Of a stretch of DNA of 64,000 bases, positions 27,201 through 36,800 are shown piece after piece (positions within the stretch are counted from its first letter, which is position 1; each line of letters starts with the position of its first letter). Source of the stretch: CBDCYH01 sp965224105 (GTDB taxonomy: Bacteria; Bacteroidota; Rhodothermia; Rhodothermales; JABDKH01). The DNA is taken from positions 558,001-622,000 of the forward strand of contig CBDCYH010000001.1 of NCBI GenBank assembly GCA_965224105.1. Reading direction: 5' to 3'. Below the pieces are notes generated by a model, which saw only the letters and a list, made by a program, of their open reading frames with translations, was not told the DNA's origin and ran no database searches. A program made the position numbers and the translations under genes.

Positions 27201-27569
27201 GCGCTTTCCGGCATCCCTGTACGTAAGGATAACCGGGTTCAACGTTGTGTCGCCCACGCCGCCGTAGAACTGCGCCCACTTTGCACGTTCGCCCGGCACG
27301 AGGCCACTCACCATGATGCCAATGCCGTCGATGTGTCTCCCGCCGATCCCTCTCGGCCAAACACCCCACGGAGCATCGTTCCATCTGGACAATTCCCCGT
27401 GGTTGCGAAAATTCGTCTCGATCAGATTTCCGTCCAGAATCCCGCGCGCGATCCGAGTTTCCAGGCCGCGCAAATCAGATGGAATCGAGCTGTCCTGACT
27501 CAAAGCAGGAGCGGCGGTCAGGCCCCATCCGAGGAGTAATGCCAACAATACTATGTTGTTGATTCTCAT
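24210..27569 (-). CDS. Large secreted protein of unknown function, likely T9SS cargo
   Basis: 1119 residues from ATG 27569 (signal MRINNIVLLALLLGWGLTAA). A tryptophan/proline/glycine-rich N-terminal domain contains GIGIMVSGLVPGERAKWAQF and NWNGFFGRNVFNADLESFYV, then Asp-rich calcium-type loops (SSDGLDNDEDGITDE, DENGNGVWDQGE). A fibronectin-like segment follows (GDGRVVLSWDTTSVRSFD ... FEGYKLYKGTDPLLSD). The C-terminus is a sorting-type domain (VVPNPYVGASAFEPR, IFNVRGELVRTIEH, YGVYLFHVEAPG). Proteins of this layout recur beside TonB receptors and PorV-like proteins in Rhodothermota-like genomes, to my knowledge without an assigned function. It lies 32 bases after the TonB receptor stop and 7 bases before the PorV-like gene, forming an operon. 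Confidence 0.85.
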   Translation of the reverse strand: MRINNIVLLALLLGWGLTAAPALSQDSSIPSDLRGLETRIARGILDGNLIETNFRNHGELSRWNDAPWGVWPRGIGGRHIDGIGIMVSGLVPGERAKWAQFYGGVGDTTLNPVILTYRDAGKRVGPGGELWGWLPLPGFNNPNRFDPVTGQRTPVPALSNDPTSWPGFWPDRLDIPDDPGWPGNWNGFFGRNVFNADLESFYVMDDFSDKEYQLDPETKVPLSDDGVFYASASDSTIGGLGLQNQVRIFQWANVLAEDLMFILYRVNNVGGWEHDHLFFSQIMDYGLGNEEGDENASFNPQEDVTFGWDQDGIGTRPSGGTYDLGYTGFAFLESPARSSDGLDNDEDGITDESRFSGPGVLIEGEAQIEAAAAATYDLINFEAFNGPLEDRAAYKAGRWWTGDENLDWVGFGDENGNGVWDQGEPLNNDVGRDGVGPFDLIYPGPDTGEADGIPTLGEPNFDELDVDESDQIGLTGFDLNTRPFYENGDNLRDDSWLWDRIEMAQFPLGTKPEAFVADVEPFLLFNSGPVSLDAGSVDFFSTAWIFGQDETDFFRNRRTAQSIFNADYNFAQPPFTPKLTAAAGDGRVVLSWDTTSVRSFDRFTQEFDFEGYKLYKGTDPLLSDARLITDKNGTPLFFRPIAQWDLDNDISGPVPVIDGEAIYDRGTNNGLQFFYIDENVTNGITYYYALVAYDRGFGDVNNPDSAPIDPQENTFNISVNQAGNLVGVSRNAAVVTPRSRPAGFVEGSTNEDLSTLTSGIGTGSAEVKILIEEETDLDAIYRVNFYSTPSDVGDTYMTTEFEVIDITDNRVVLPRGPYSDSSPNLEGFSVILDNDSDVEIIPEKTGYVSNAGTANERYDLDPTPVEELSTNWIASVKEDTTGSFTQSADDYELRFVSSGDSLYLPPRLFGFLREEIPIFALNKTKGVLADLLIEDRNESGTFDPGDDLILAETSAATGSRRFRYRMRFTPADPANSVPPAAGDVLAIQVTKPFATGDYFQFTIRPSTIDNTLAESELEDIAVVPNPYVGASAFEPRSQIEGRGERRVQFINLPLTCTIKIFNVRGELVRTIEHNGISSDGSEWWDLRTEDQQDVAYGVYLFHVEAPGIGEHVGKFALVK

Positions 27570-27600
27570 AAAGGCAGTGTCCGAATAATTTCGCAGCATT

Positions 27601-30342
27601 CTAGAAATTGTAACTTAGCCCGATGCTAACTTTTCTGGGGGATCCGTAAAAATCCTGGCGATAGAAGAACTCGTCCAATGAATTCAACCCGCCGACCTGA
27701 GAACCGGTTTGACGGAACAGTTCTTTTGTCACCGACTCGTCCGGGCGCCCGGTGTCCGCATACACATTGTTGGGTAAGCTCGAATCAAAAATGTTCTGCG
27801 CCTGCAGGAATAGCTGAACGTTTTGCTTGATGAACTTCGGCTTGAAGAAGATGCGGACGTCAGACGAGAAGAGCGTCGGCTTGTCGGCGTTGTTCTTCTC
27901 GATCGATCGGACAAAGTCTCTCACCGTTGTATACGGCGTTCCGCTTTGGAGTCTATTGATAAACGTGATACTCGTCCCTGTCCATGGCGTGACCGTGATG
28001 GTATTGTTAAGCACGTGACGTCGATCCCAATCCAGACGAACGAGGGAAAGAATATCGTCAAGGCCCGCCTGTTGACGGCCGAAGGCTTCGCCCGGGCTGG
28101 AGCTAGTGCCCTCTGCAAACTGCAGAGTATGGTCGAGCGTCCATGAGATCGGACCTGATCCGCGCTGGAATAGCGAGAACGTGATTCCCCTCAAAGTCCC
28201 ATAGTCTCGATTGATCCACCGGATCGCAAAGTCACCGTTTGGATTTCGGATGATCTCCTGGCCTGTTAGGTTTCGAACATCCTTCGAGAACACCGTGATT
28301 TCCGTTCCGATGGTTTCCGTTAGACCTTGTTGGAGGCCGACCTCAAACGACAGCGTCCGTTCGGGTTCTATGCCTGCGTTCCCGAAGCCATTCGAGCTGG
28401 ACGCGGGATTGATTTCATATTCAGGGTTTGTATACAGCAGGGAAAACGGTGGCACCTGGAAGAACAGGCCAGCCGAAAAACGCATCACTCCTGTTTCCGA
28501 GATCGGGAATGCGATCCCGACGCGTGGACTAAGTTGGAATTGCTTGTCTGCGTCAGTCCGGTTGGAAATCATCTGATCCGGATTCTGGGGATTCGGTATT
28601 TCCGCAAGGTGTGCCTGTGACCAATCTATGGGCAACAAGTAGTCCGGATCAAAATAGTCGAAGCGAAGACCGGCATTCACGATCAGACCATCGAATTCCA
28701 TTTTATCCTGCACGTAACCGGCAGCCTCCAGGGGCTTCACTTTCAAAGTATTGTCGGCAAATCTGTCTGGCGACGGCTGTGCGACAAAACCCGTTCGGAA
28801 AGATTTTTCAATCCCAAAGTCCCTGTTATCGAGGGAGTGCTGGCGAATAAGGAAACCGGTTTTGAGCTGGTGGACGAGATTCGCCTGTATCGTGTAGTCG
28901 CCAACAATCGTGTGGCTCTGCGTGAGCTGGTCGCTGGTAAACAGATCGTTGCCCGCGACGTTGAACGAATTCGGACCTTGAAGAGAACTCAATTCTGAAG
29001 AAACATAGCGCGGATCGTTTGCGCTCTCGAACAATCGCACGTCTGTCTTGTCGTTCAGGAAGCTATAGGACAAGTTGGCGAACGAGTTATCGCCAAAGAC
29101 AAATCGAAGGCCGAGAATATGGGTCTGGTTGAAGAACTCTACAGCGTTGATCCCTTCGGGCACGTATTTCGCTCCATGGCTGAACGGCTGGAAGACTCCA
29201 GATTGGACAAAGGCATTGTAGTCGAGGCGCAGAAGTTTGGACAGTCTGTATCCCAGCGTAGTATTCACGGAAAGGCGCTCCGTGGTGTTCAGAGGAACGA
29301 AGTCTCCGTGGCCCGTGGACTCAATCGACCATGCAGCCGGCGGCAAGCCGGAGTTAAGGTTGGACGAGGAGTCTGATGGAGTAAAAAGCTCACGACCAAT
29401 AAAGTGTGATTTGTCGTTCAGGTAACGGACAGATGCCTGCACGCCAAATTTGTCCTGGATGATTGGGCCCCCGATGGCAACCTGCACATCTGTTTGATTT
29501 GGGAAATCAGAAGCAGACAGATAGGAGACGCGCTCGGACGAAAAATCTGATACAGAGAGGTCCGATCCTGGCGCTGTGTTTCTTGCGACAAACTCGAGCT
29601 CTCTATTGCTTGCGAGTGCACCTACGTGTCCGAGGAAATTGCCCGTCCATTTTGAGGGAATATCCTTTGTTACAATGTTTACTATGCCTGACAGAGCCTG
29701 ACCGTACTCAGCATTGAAGACTCCAGAAATGACCTCCAGATTCTCCACCATATTTTGCTCAATTTCGAAAGCCGCATCCTGATTGAACGCGTTGTTGATC
29801 GGCACACCGTTTACCAGGTATGCCACTTCTGAAGATCGCCCACCGCGAAAGTGGCCGTCGACGACACCTGCCTGGAGGTCGATCGCCTCGCGCACGTTCG
29901 TGACAGGCAAGGCCTCTAATTGCTCGGAGTCCAGGATTGCCGTCGTCGTGGTGCGGTCCACCTCGACGATGGGACGTTCGGCAGTTACGACTAACTCCTC
30001 GCCTTCAAAAACCTCTTCCCGAAGGGTGAAGTCAACAAAGGTAGTCTTATTGACCTGGACAACGATATCGGACTGTGTGACAGACGCGAACCCGATAAAC
30101 GAGGCCTTAACGTTGTACGTCCCGGGTCGAACTCGCAAGATGATGTACTGGCCATCAGCGTCTGTTGATGTACCCTGCGTGGTACCATCAATGAGAACGT
30201 TCACACCAGGAAGCGACGCGCCCGTTTCGTCGACCACTCGGCCGCGAATCTTGCCTGTCGTCTGAGCAAATGCTGCCTCGGCAAAACCGAATACCATAAC
30301 CGCCATCAGCAAGGGCGCAGCAATTTTGTGGCGACTTTTCAT
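27601..30342 (-). CDS. TonB-dependent outer-membrane receptor
   Basis: A 913-residue outer-membrane transporter energised by TonB. The signal peptide is followed by a carboxypeptidase-regulatory-like domain (about 30-110: GKIRGRVVDETGASLPGVNV) and a plug domain (about 120-240: ALPVTNVREAIDLQAGVV, FRGGRSSEVAYLVNGVPINN, AEYGQALSGIVNIVT). The rest is a 22-strand-type barrel ending in RKVSIGLSYNF with the C-terminal phenylalanine. Unlike SusC it has no adjacent SusD partner; the next gene encodes a large secreted protein instead. The start is only about 30 bases beyond a strong terminator that follows the CBM9-like gene, so expression may depend on read-through. The ligand is unknown; carbohydrate or peptide are both possible. 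Confidence 0.94.
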   Translation of the reverse strand: MKSRHKIAAPLLMAVMVFGFAEAAFAQTTGKIRGRVVDETGASLPGVNVLIDGTTQGTSTDADGQYIILRVRPGTYNVKASFIGFASVTQSDIVVQVNKTTFVDFTLREEVFEGEELVVTAERPIVEVDRTTTTAILDSEQLEALPVTNVREAIDLQAGVVDGHFRGGRSSEVAYLVNGVPINNAFNQDAAFEIEQNMVENLEVISGVFNAEYGQALSGIVNIVTKDIPSKWTGNFLGHVGALASNRELEFVARNTAPGSDLSVSDFSSERVSYLSASDFPNQTDVQVAIGGPIIQDKFGVQASVRYLNDKSHFIGRELFTPSDSSSNLNSGLPPAAWSIESTGHGDFVPLNTTERLSVNTTLGYRLSKLLRLDYNAFVQSGVFQPFSHGAKYVPEGINAVEFFNQTHILGLRFVFGDNSFANLSYSFLNDKTDVRLFESANDPRYVSSELSSLQGPNSFNVAGNDLFTSDQLTQSHTIVGDYTIQANLVHQLKTGFLIRQHSLDNRDFGIEKSFRTGFVAQPSPDRFADNTLKVKPLEAAGYVQDKMEFDGLIVNAGLRFDYFDPDYLLPIDWSQAHLAEIPNPQNPDQMISNRTDADKQFQLSPRVGIAFPISETGVMRFSAGLFFQVPPFSLLYTNPEYEINPASSSNGFGNAGIEPERTLSFEVGLQQGLTETIGTEITVFSKDVRNLTGQEIIRNPNGDFAIRWINRDYGTLRGITFSLFQRGSGPISWTLDHTLQFAEGTSSSPGEAFGRQQAGLDDILSLVRLDWDRRHVLNNTITVTPWTGTSITFINRLQSGTPYTTVRDFVRSIEKNNADKPTLFSSDVRIFFKPKFIKQNVQLFLQAQNIFDSSLPNNVYADTGRPDESVTKELFRQTGSQVGGLNSLDEFFYRQDFYGSPRKVSIGLSYNF

Positions 30343-30377
30343 TCGTCGGGAAAATTTGATCGAGGTGAAAAGACAAA

Positions 30378-30408
30378 AAAAGGGGCCACGCAGTGCGCAG
30401 CCCCTTTT
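30378..30408 (-). terminator. Strong rho-independent terminator after the CBM9-like gene
   Basis: A 9-bp perfect stem, AAAAGGGGC / GCCCCTTTT, encloses a 13-base loop, with a run of seven T on the minus-strand exit side. It lies 9 bases downstream of the stop at 30417 and about 36 bases upstream of the TonB receptor start. Confidence 0.92.
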
Positions 30409-30416
30409 CCATCTAA

Positions 30417-32567
30417 CTACTTAAGCAGAACCATCTGCTTCGTTTGCACAAACTCGCCCGCTTCAAGCCTGTAGATGTAGATACCCGACGCCAGGTCGGA
30501 TGCCTTGAACTCTACGGATTGATTTCCAGACGACATGGGCTGGTTGCTGAGCAGTGTGGCAACCTCTTTCCCGAGGACGTTGAACACTTTTAGGGTCACC
30601 CTTTCAGCTGTTGGAAGGCTGAAGCGGATCGCCGTTGAAGGATTAAACGGGTTCGGGTAGTTCTGGTGGAGAGCGTACTTGTTTGGCAGCTCACCTTCAT
30701 CGTCGATGCTGGTTGCTGTCCCACGCCCTGCCATGGCCACTGCAGGCCATTGCGCAGGAGTATTCCACCACTGATTGGTTACGTTGTTTTTGATACTCCA
30801 CGTGATTTGGTGCTCGCGACCCGTCCCGTCATCATCATTCAATGAGATGGTGAAGGGAATTAACCGGATTTCTTCGTCAGTTGGTGGGGTGAGTACAGCA
30901 TCATTGTCGGCGACGCTCTGAATCTGATTCATCGGAATGATCGAGAGCATTTTGTAGCCGATTATATTGCCACTACCATCGTCCATCGTCTCGTAGACGG
31001 TCCCGCCACCCTGAACTTCGGCGTTAATGCTTGGCGCTACGAATGCACTGGTAGATCCATCCTGATAGGCTGCAATTCGGAACTGATAGTCGGCATAGTC
31101 TCCTCGAGCCATATCTGTGTGCGGGCTTCCACCCAACACAGATCCGCCGTCGTCTCTTACGTCGTAGTTGCCAAATCCAAATTCGATACTATCCCATTGC
31201 CAGGCGTCTCCACCAGCCTGGGCAGCACCGAGGCTAATTGAATCATCCAGAACTTCTGCATAGATAAACAACTCATTCGCATCGGAGAACGCAATGTTCA
31301 AGGTTGCAGACAAATCGTTGTCGTCGTCTGGAAGAGTCAATGTCTCACTCAGCGTGGAGTGAGCGGCGTTTACCCTGAATGGTTCGACCTCTGGGAATCC
31401 ATCATTCGAAACAACACTGTTCGTGATATTATCAAATACCTGATCCGCCTCTGCTGTCGTCATCTCAAGAATAACGGGCTGCACAGGCAGGTTGGCGTTT
31501 GTGATAGACCCTGCCGAATTCGTTACATCCGGGTTTTCAACACCGAACTGACTCAAACTCGTCACAGCGTAGTAGAACGGCGTGCCCGCAAATGTTGGGT
31601 GCGGCAGCTCGAACCTGTGCTGGATCTCGTTCGGTTGTCCGAGCGACACGGTTCCTAACTGCGAAACGCCGGCTGCTGTGATGTCGGTGATTTCCGTTTC
31701 ACTTACATAAACGTTGTATCCACCGTACTCCGAGTTGTCGGCCCAGCTAATGGAATTGTATCCGTCCATGTCGGCGAAGGTTACTCCGCTCATTGCACTT
31801 GCAGGTCCATCTGCGGACGAAAGGTCTAGACCGGACTTACCGATGTACACGTTGTCAAGGTAGATTGGGCCACCTTGCGTATTGTTGTCGAAGAAAACAC
31901 CGATCGCGTGGACGTTAGTCCATTCGAACTCCTGCCACAATTGCGGATTCTCTGCGGTGTTGGGACCCATGAGGTCGCTAACGCCAACACCGAATCCTCC
32001 AGTTGACCACGCACCGCCATATCGCCATGCGTTAAACGTAGAATCTGTGCTGGTGCCCTTCGCATCTTCAAGCGCTTGATACGTAGCCGGTGGAAGTGGA
32101 AATGCCACGTCTTGCCATTCTCCGTTATGGAAGCCTTGAGGGATCACCCACTGAGCACGAAACTCCATGTCGGCGGTACCGTCATTGGCGCCAGACCCGT
32201 CCGTCTTGTCCATAAAAGATACGGACACGTTTGCCTGGCCTGCGTTCATGGGATCAGACCAGATGCGCATGAAGACGGAATCATCCGCCGCCATATTGCC
32301 GGTCAGGTCCACGCCGACAGCCGTCTCCCACTGGAATGCCGCAAACGCCCAGTTTCCGTAGTCGTATCGAATGACTGTGTTGGACGCGTCTGTTGGATCC
32401 GCGGTAACTGTTCCTCCAAACGACGGTATGGTAACGTTAGTACCATTCACAAACGCAATGAAGTCACTGCCTAACGGATCCCCCGCTTGTCCGTATGCAT
32501 CACTGCATAAAAAAAGTGTTCCGATAGCAACCATCAGAACAAGTTGCTTTCGTAAGATTGTATTCAT
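30417..32567 (-). CDS. Secreted CBM9-like protein with T9SS sorting domain
   Basis: 716 residues with a signal peptide ending in DAYGQA. The N-terminal half is a jelly-roll-like domain (NVSVSFMDKTDGSG, EFEWTNVHAIGVFFDNN, GPIYLDNVYIGKSG). A fibronectin-like unit follows (GYNSISWADNSEYGGYNVYV), then a CBM9-type domain at about 375-590 (LNIAFSDANELFIYAEVLDD, WQWDSIEFGFGNYDV). It ends with a textbook type A sorting domain: LHQNYPNPFNPSTAIRFSLP, then NVLGKEVATLL and SGIYIYRLEAG. CBM9-like modules bind sugars or act in surface glycan handling; no catalytic module is obvious. It lies 66 bases downstream of lacI on the same strand, so it is probably LacI-controlled. Confidence 0.88.
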   Translation of the reverse strand: MNTILRKQLVLMVAIGTLFLCSDAYGQAGDPLGSDFIAFVNGTNVTIPSFGGTVTADPTDASNTVIRYDYGNWAFAAFQWETAVGVDLTGNMAADDSVFMRIWSDPMNAGQANVSVSFMDKTDGSGANDGTADMEFRAQWVIPQGFHNGEWQDVAFPLPPATYQALEDAKGTSTDSTFNAWRYGGAWSTGGFGVGVSDLMGPNTAENPQLWQEFEWTNVHAIGVFFDNNTQGGPIYLDNVYIGKSGLDLSSADGPASAMSGVTFADMDGYNSISWADNSEYGGYNVYVSETEITDITAAGVSQLGTVSLGQPNEIQHRFELPHPTFAGTPFYYAVTSLSQFGVENPDVTNSAGSITNANLPVQPVILEMTTAEADQVFDNITNSVVSNDGFPEVEPFRVNAAHSTLSETLTLPDDDNDLSATLNIAFSDANELFIYAEVLDDSISLGAAQAGGDAWQWDSIEFGFGNYDVRDDGGSVLGGSPHTDMARGDYADYQFRIAAYQDGSTSAFVAPSINAEVQGGGTVYETMDDGSGNIIGYKMLSIIPMNQIQSVADNDAVLTPPTDEEIRLIPFTISLNDDDGTGREHQITWSIKNNVTNQWWNTPAQWPAVAMAGRGTATSIDDEGELPNKYALHQNYPNPFNPSTAIRFSLPTAERVTLKVFNVLGKEVATLLSNQPMSSGNQSVEFKASDLASGIYIYRLEAGEFVQTKQMVLLK

Positions 32568-32633
32568 GTTTTCGGACCCCCGTTGAGGATTGTTTGGTTT
32601 CCTTTGCTAAAAATAATAAATGTCTACCCGATT

Positions 32634-33698
32634 CTAAGTCGATTCTAGTTTAATTGTTGACCCACGAACCACCAGCTCCGCGTCGAGGATAACTTTACCC
32701 GATCTTCGCGTGTTGTGGCCTTCGATCTGGCCTACCAGGATTTCGGCAGCAATGCGCCCCATTTCCCGTTTTGGTACCCGTATCGTAGTCAATGGCACAG
32801 ACAAATATGCTGCTGATGGAATATCATCCATTCCAATGATAGAAACATCATCAGGCACGCGTAAACCCAACTCGGAAAGTGCACGAATCGCACCCAACGC
32901 AACCTGATCGTTGAAGCAAGTTATTGCCGTTGGTCGGTTTTCTGCTGATGTGTCCTGAAAGAGCTTCAGGCATGCTTTATACCCGTCCTCCATCCTCGCA
33001 CCGCCCCGCACGACAAATCTGTCCTGAAACCTGTGAACGGATTCCGAAAATGCCAGCTGGAAACCACGGATTCTCGCCTCTGAGTGGGGCGAATAATCTG
33101 GTCCACCAATGTGGGCTACACGGTGGTGACCGTTGGAGATCAGGTATTCAACGGCTGTGTGGGACGCTTTGACGTTGTCGATGCTGACGACCGTGACAGG
33201 CAATCCCGGGATCTCCTCCAGGAGAACAAACGGATATCCCGTTCGATTGAGGAAGTAGAGGTGTGAAAGATCTGCCTTCTCATGCAGCATGGGCCAAATA
33301 ATCGCTCCGCTGATGAACCTTTCTCGAAACGTGTCGACAAGGCCATCTTCTTTCTTCGGGTCTCCCTCCGATGTGCAGACAAACGTGGTGTAACCTACTG
33401 ACTCAAGGTGCGTGTGTGCTCCTAGTGCAACCTCAGTGAAAAACGGATTGTCGAGCTCCTTCACGAGAAGGGCCACGCTTTTGCCGAAGAGGCTATCAAG
33501 AGACTGAGCTGATCCAAGTATCCGAGCCGACGGAGTGGGCCGATACTCAAGGTCCTCAATCGCCCGAAGCACCCGCTTTCGAGTCACGTCTCGAACTGTC
33601 GAGCGCTTATTCAGAACAGCAGACACTGTGCCGGTGGAGACTCCTGCATGTTGGGCGACATCTGTGATGGTAGCCCGTTTTTTAGTCCTGGGATTCAT
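32634..33698 (-). CDS. LacI-family transcriptional regulator
   Basis: A 354-residue repressor. The N-terminal DNA-binding part is ATITDVAQHAGVSTGTVSAV (about residues 9-28) with the hinge helix RPTPSARILGSAQS. The effector domain is of periplasmic-binding-protein type: VALLVKELDNPFFTEVALGA, HRVAHIGGPDYSPHSEAR, TAITCFNDQVALGAIRALSE and GMDDIPSAAYLSVPLTTIR, with residues that usually contact a sugar. It lies between the CBM9-like gene and the ThuA/GH16 pair, all on the minus strand, so it most likely controls this polysaccharide-use region. I see no convincing LacI operator in either flanking gap. The 176-base gap upstream is AT-rich and presumably holds its promoter. Confidence 0.94.
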   Translation of the reverse strand: MNPRTKKRATITDVAQHAGVSTGTVSAVLNKRSTVRDVTRKRVLRAIEDLEYRPTPSARILGSAQSLDSLFGKSVALLVKELDNPFFTEVALGAHTHLESVGYTTFVCTSEGDPKKEDGLVDTFRERFISGAIIWPMLHEKADLSHLYFLNRTGYPFVLLEEIPGLPVTVVSIDNVKASHTAVEYLISNGHHRVAHIGGPDYSPHSEARIRGFQLAFSESVHRFQDRFVVRGGARMEDGYKACLKLFQDTSAENRPTAITCFNDQVALGAIRALSELGLRVPDDVSIIGMDDIPSAAYLSVPLTTIRVPKREMGRIAAEILVGQIEGHNTRRSGKVILDAELVVRGSTIKLEST

Positions 33699-33874
33699 GC
33701 GTAGGAAAATGAAGCCTTTCAGCGATGCGCTTCAAATTGTGACGTATGCGATTTTACCTAACCATTAACTGCATGTCAAGTGATTCTTAAAAATTCTCTT
33801 TGATAAACACTTGGACTCACCGCACATTTCAATTTCAAAAATGAAGGGCTTCAATGTTGTGGGTTGTAGCAGAG

Positions 33875-36800
33875 CTACTTTCGGACGACGAAAGTGCCTC
33901 TCGCTTCACTATCCTCATCAGAAATCCTGAAAAAGTAGGGGCCGGACGCCCAATCGGAAACATCCACAACCGTGGTTTGCTTCCCCGGAGTATTCTGCTC
34001 ATAGGCAAACTTTGCTATATCCCTGCCAAGGATGTCAACAATTTCCACCTGCACCGGTCCCCTCCAACCTCCCTCAGTCTCAACCTGGACCAGATCCGCC
34101 GCAGGGTTGGGATAGATCGATGCCAGAGCGACGGGCATCGAAGCCAAGTTCTCGTCATCGATTGATGTCCCCGTGGGCGCGGGTGTCAGGGCATAACTTG
34201 GCACCGCTTGTCGGGGTGTAGAAAAGCTCGTCCAATCGAGATGCGCCTGCGCTTCACCGGATGACTCGTAGTACTCCACGACCAGATCGTAGGGTTGATT
34301 CGCGGTCAGGGGTATGAAGGCGCTAAATGTTTCCGCAGTCGACCTGTCGGCCCACTCGTCAATTATCAAGTCATTCGCCAGCCAGACCCTCACGCCGTCA
34401 CTGGTGCGGGCGAAAAACCGGTATGCCTCGTCGCGTTCGGGCGTAAGAATTCCAGACCACCTAACGCTAAAATTGTCTGACGGAAAAAAATCCAGTGGAG
34501 ATCCTGCACCCCAATTGAAATTAATGCGTGGATCAGTGCGCGTTGTTACACGGCCTCCAAAGTTCGGCTCGTTGAAATACTCCCCTTTGAGACCAGATGT
34601 ATCCTCTCCGATGGAAAGACCCTCTCCAAAAAAATCTATCCAGTTGACGTTGAAAAGTCCGTTCGATCCTGAAACTGCCTTGAACACGAAATACAGATCA
34701 ATTTTCCCTCCCGGGTTATCTATCGGTGCCGTCACGTCTCGGTAGACCTGCCAGCCGCCAGTTGGCTCGACAAGCGCAGTGCTTAACAAGAGACCGGTGG
34801 GGCTGCCAACTCTGACCTCGATCTTTCCGCCAGGGCCAGCCGATGCTATCCTGTATCCAATGCCGTTAATATTGTGGAGGTCTATTCCGGAGAGCACAAT
34901 GTAATCACCGTTGTCGATGAAGCCGATGTTGGACCCTCCACCAAGCACGTCTCCTGTAGGCTCTGCCGCAACTCCGTTTTCATCTGTAAAGTGTTCCGCC
35001 TCAATCCTGGTCGGGTGCAAGACAAAACTCGCCGAGCTTGTAAGACTCCCGGCAGCCCCCCCTTGGTCAGTGTAACTTGCGTTGAAAACGTAGAACAGGT
35101 TGTCGCCATTATCTCCGTGGCCTGAAATGACCTCAAACGCGCCCTCACATCCATCAAGTTGGTCGAGGGGATGGCTGTGGTCATCATGTCCGATCGACAC
35201 CTGGACATGGACGTCGCTACAGTCGATTCCCCCTCCTGCTGTTGATCCGTCTTCTGCGTCAGTAGCCTCAACCGAATACGCGATGGAGTCTCCCCACGCG
35301 AAGAATCCTCCGTCGCGCGGGGCGGAGACAGTTACGGTTGGCGCAGTATTGCCGGCCGAAATAGTGGCGGTCGCAACGCCCACATTTTCGTCGCTATCGG
35401 TGGCAGTCAATCGAACGAGATAGGTACCCGCGACTGTGTATGTGAACTGCGCATTGGCGCCGGTCTGGTCGATGTTGCCATCTCCATCAAGATCCCAGTC
35501 AAAAGTAAGGGCATTGCTCGAACCCGGATCGTAAGAATCACTTGCTGAAAAACTCACGGTCAGAGGCAATGGACCGGATGTCGGATTGGCTTCGATTACG
35601 GCGACAGGCGTGCCTGCTCCGGGCCGGTAGTCAATACGTATTAGCTGGGAGTCGTTGTTGTCTCCTCCAAAACCTGTCCCCCACTCGATGGCATAAAGCA
35701 CGCCCGACGGCGACAGCTCCATCGCGATCGGTCTCTTCAGGTCGATGGCACCTAGCATCGGGTTGATTGACAGGATGTCACCATTTTCATCCAGCCGTAC
35801 TTCTTTCACCCAGTTGCGGGACCATTCATATATAATTAGTGACCGGTCGAAGTATTCGGGTACTGCAGCTGGGTCGCTCGCCGGCGAATACTGTATCACA
35901 GGACCGGCCATCGAGGTTCGACCAGGCCCATCCGTGATTGCCGGAAAAGCGGTCGATGGTCCGTACGGATACCAGATCCAGGCAGGCATCGCGGGGGGAA
36001 GGCTAGCCGCGCCGGTGTTATTTGGCGAATCATTGGATGGTGAACTGCAATCAAACGCGCTTCCACTAGACTGTGCTTCGAAGTCATAGTCGCGGTAGGC
36101 AAAGTTCTGCCCAATACAGTAGGGCCAGCCAAAGTTACCCGGCGCCCTCGCCTGATTCCACTCATCGTAACCGCGAGGCCCGCGAGCTGGATCATCACCG
36201 TTTGCGTCCGGCCCAACGTCTCCCCAATAGATCCAGTTTGACGTCGGGTCTACAGAAATCCGAAACGGATTTCGCAATCCCATCGCGTAGATCTCCGGTC
36301 TCCCTTCGGATCCATCACTCGGAAATAAATTTCCAGCCGGAATAATGTACGTACCATTTTCTTGCGGAGTGATTCTGAGGATTTTTCCGCGCAAGTCATT
36401 TGTATTGGCCGAGGTCCTTTGCGCATCCCACGCCTGCCGCCCGGTGCGCTCGTCGATAGGAGCGTATCCGTTCGAGTCAAACGGATTGGTATCGTCACCC
36501 GTAGCGATTATCAGATTACCTTGATTGTCGAAACTCATTGAGCCGGCGGCGTGACAACACTCGTTTCGTGTTGTAGGAATCGCCAACAATACTGACTCGG
36601 AATTCGGGACAACCGCCTTGCCGGAGATTGTAAATCTGGAGACCCGCTGGACGTTCACGTTGGCAGGTGAGTAGAACAGATACAACCAGCCGTTGCTATC
36701 AAAGTCAGGGTCGAGTTCAATCCCCAGCAATCCATGTTCATTCGCGGCGTAAACATCAAGATTCAGGATCTGTGTTGAGGCGCCCGCGACAGGATCATAT

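Noticed and set aside
29783..30265. Long antisense frames over the TonB receptor and similar ones at 32076-32474, 42664-42927 and 34314-34745
   Set aside because: They are low-complexity shadows of well-supported genes with clear domains on the other strand.
33721..33731. AGCGATGCGCT palindrome as a LacI operator before lacI
   Set aside because: Arms are only 4 bp with a 3-base spacer and lack the usual central CG; too weak to claim.
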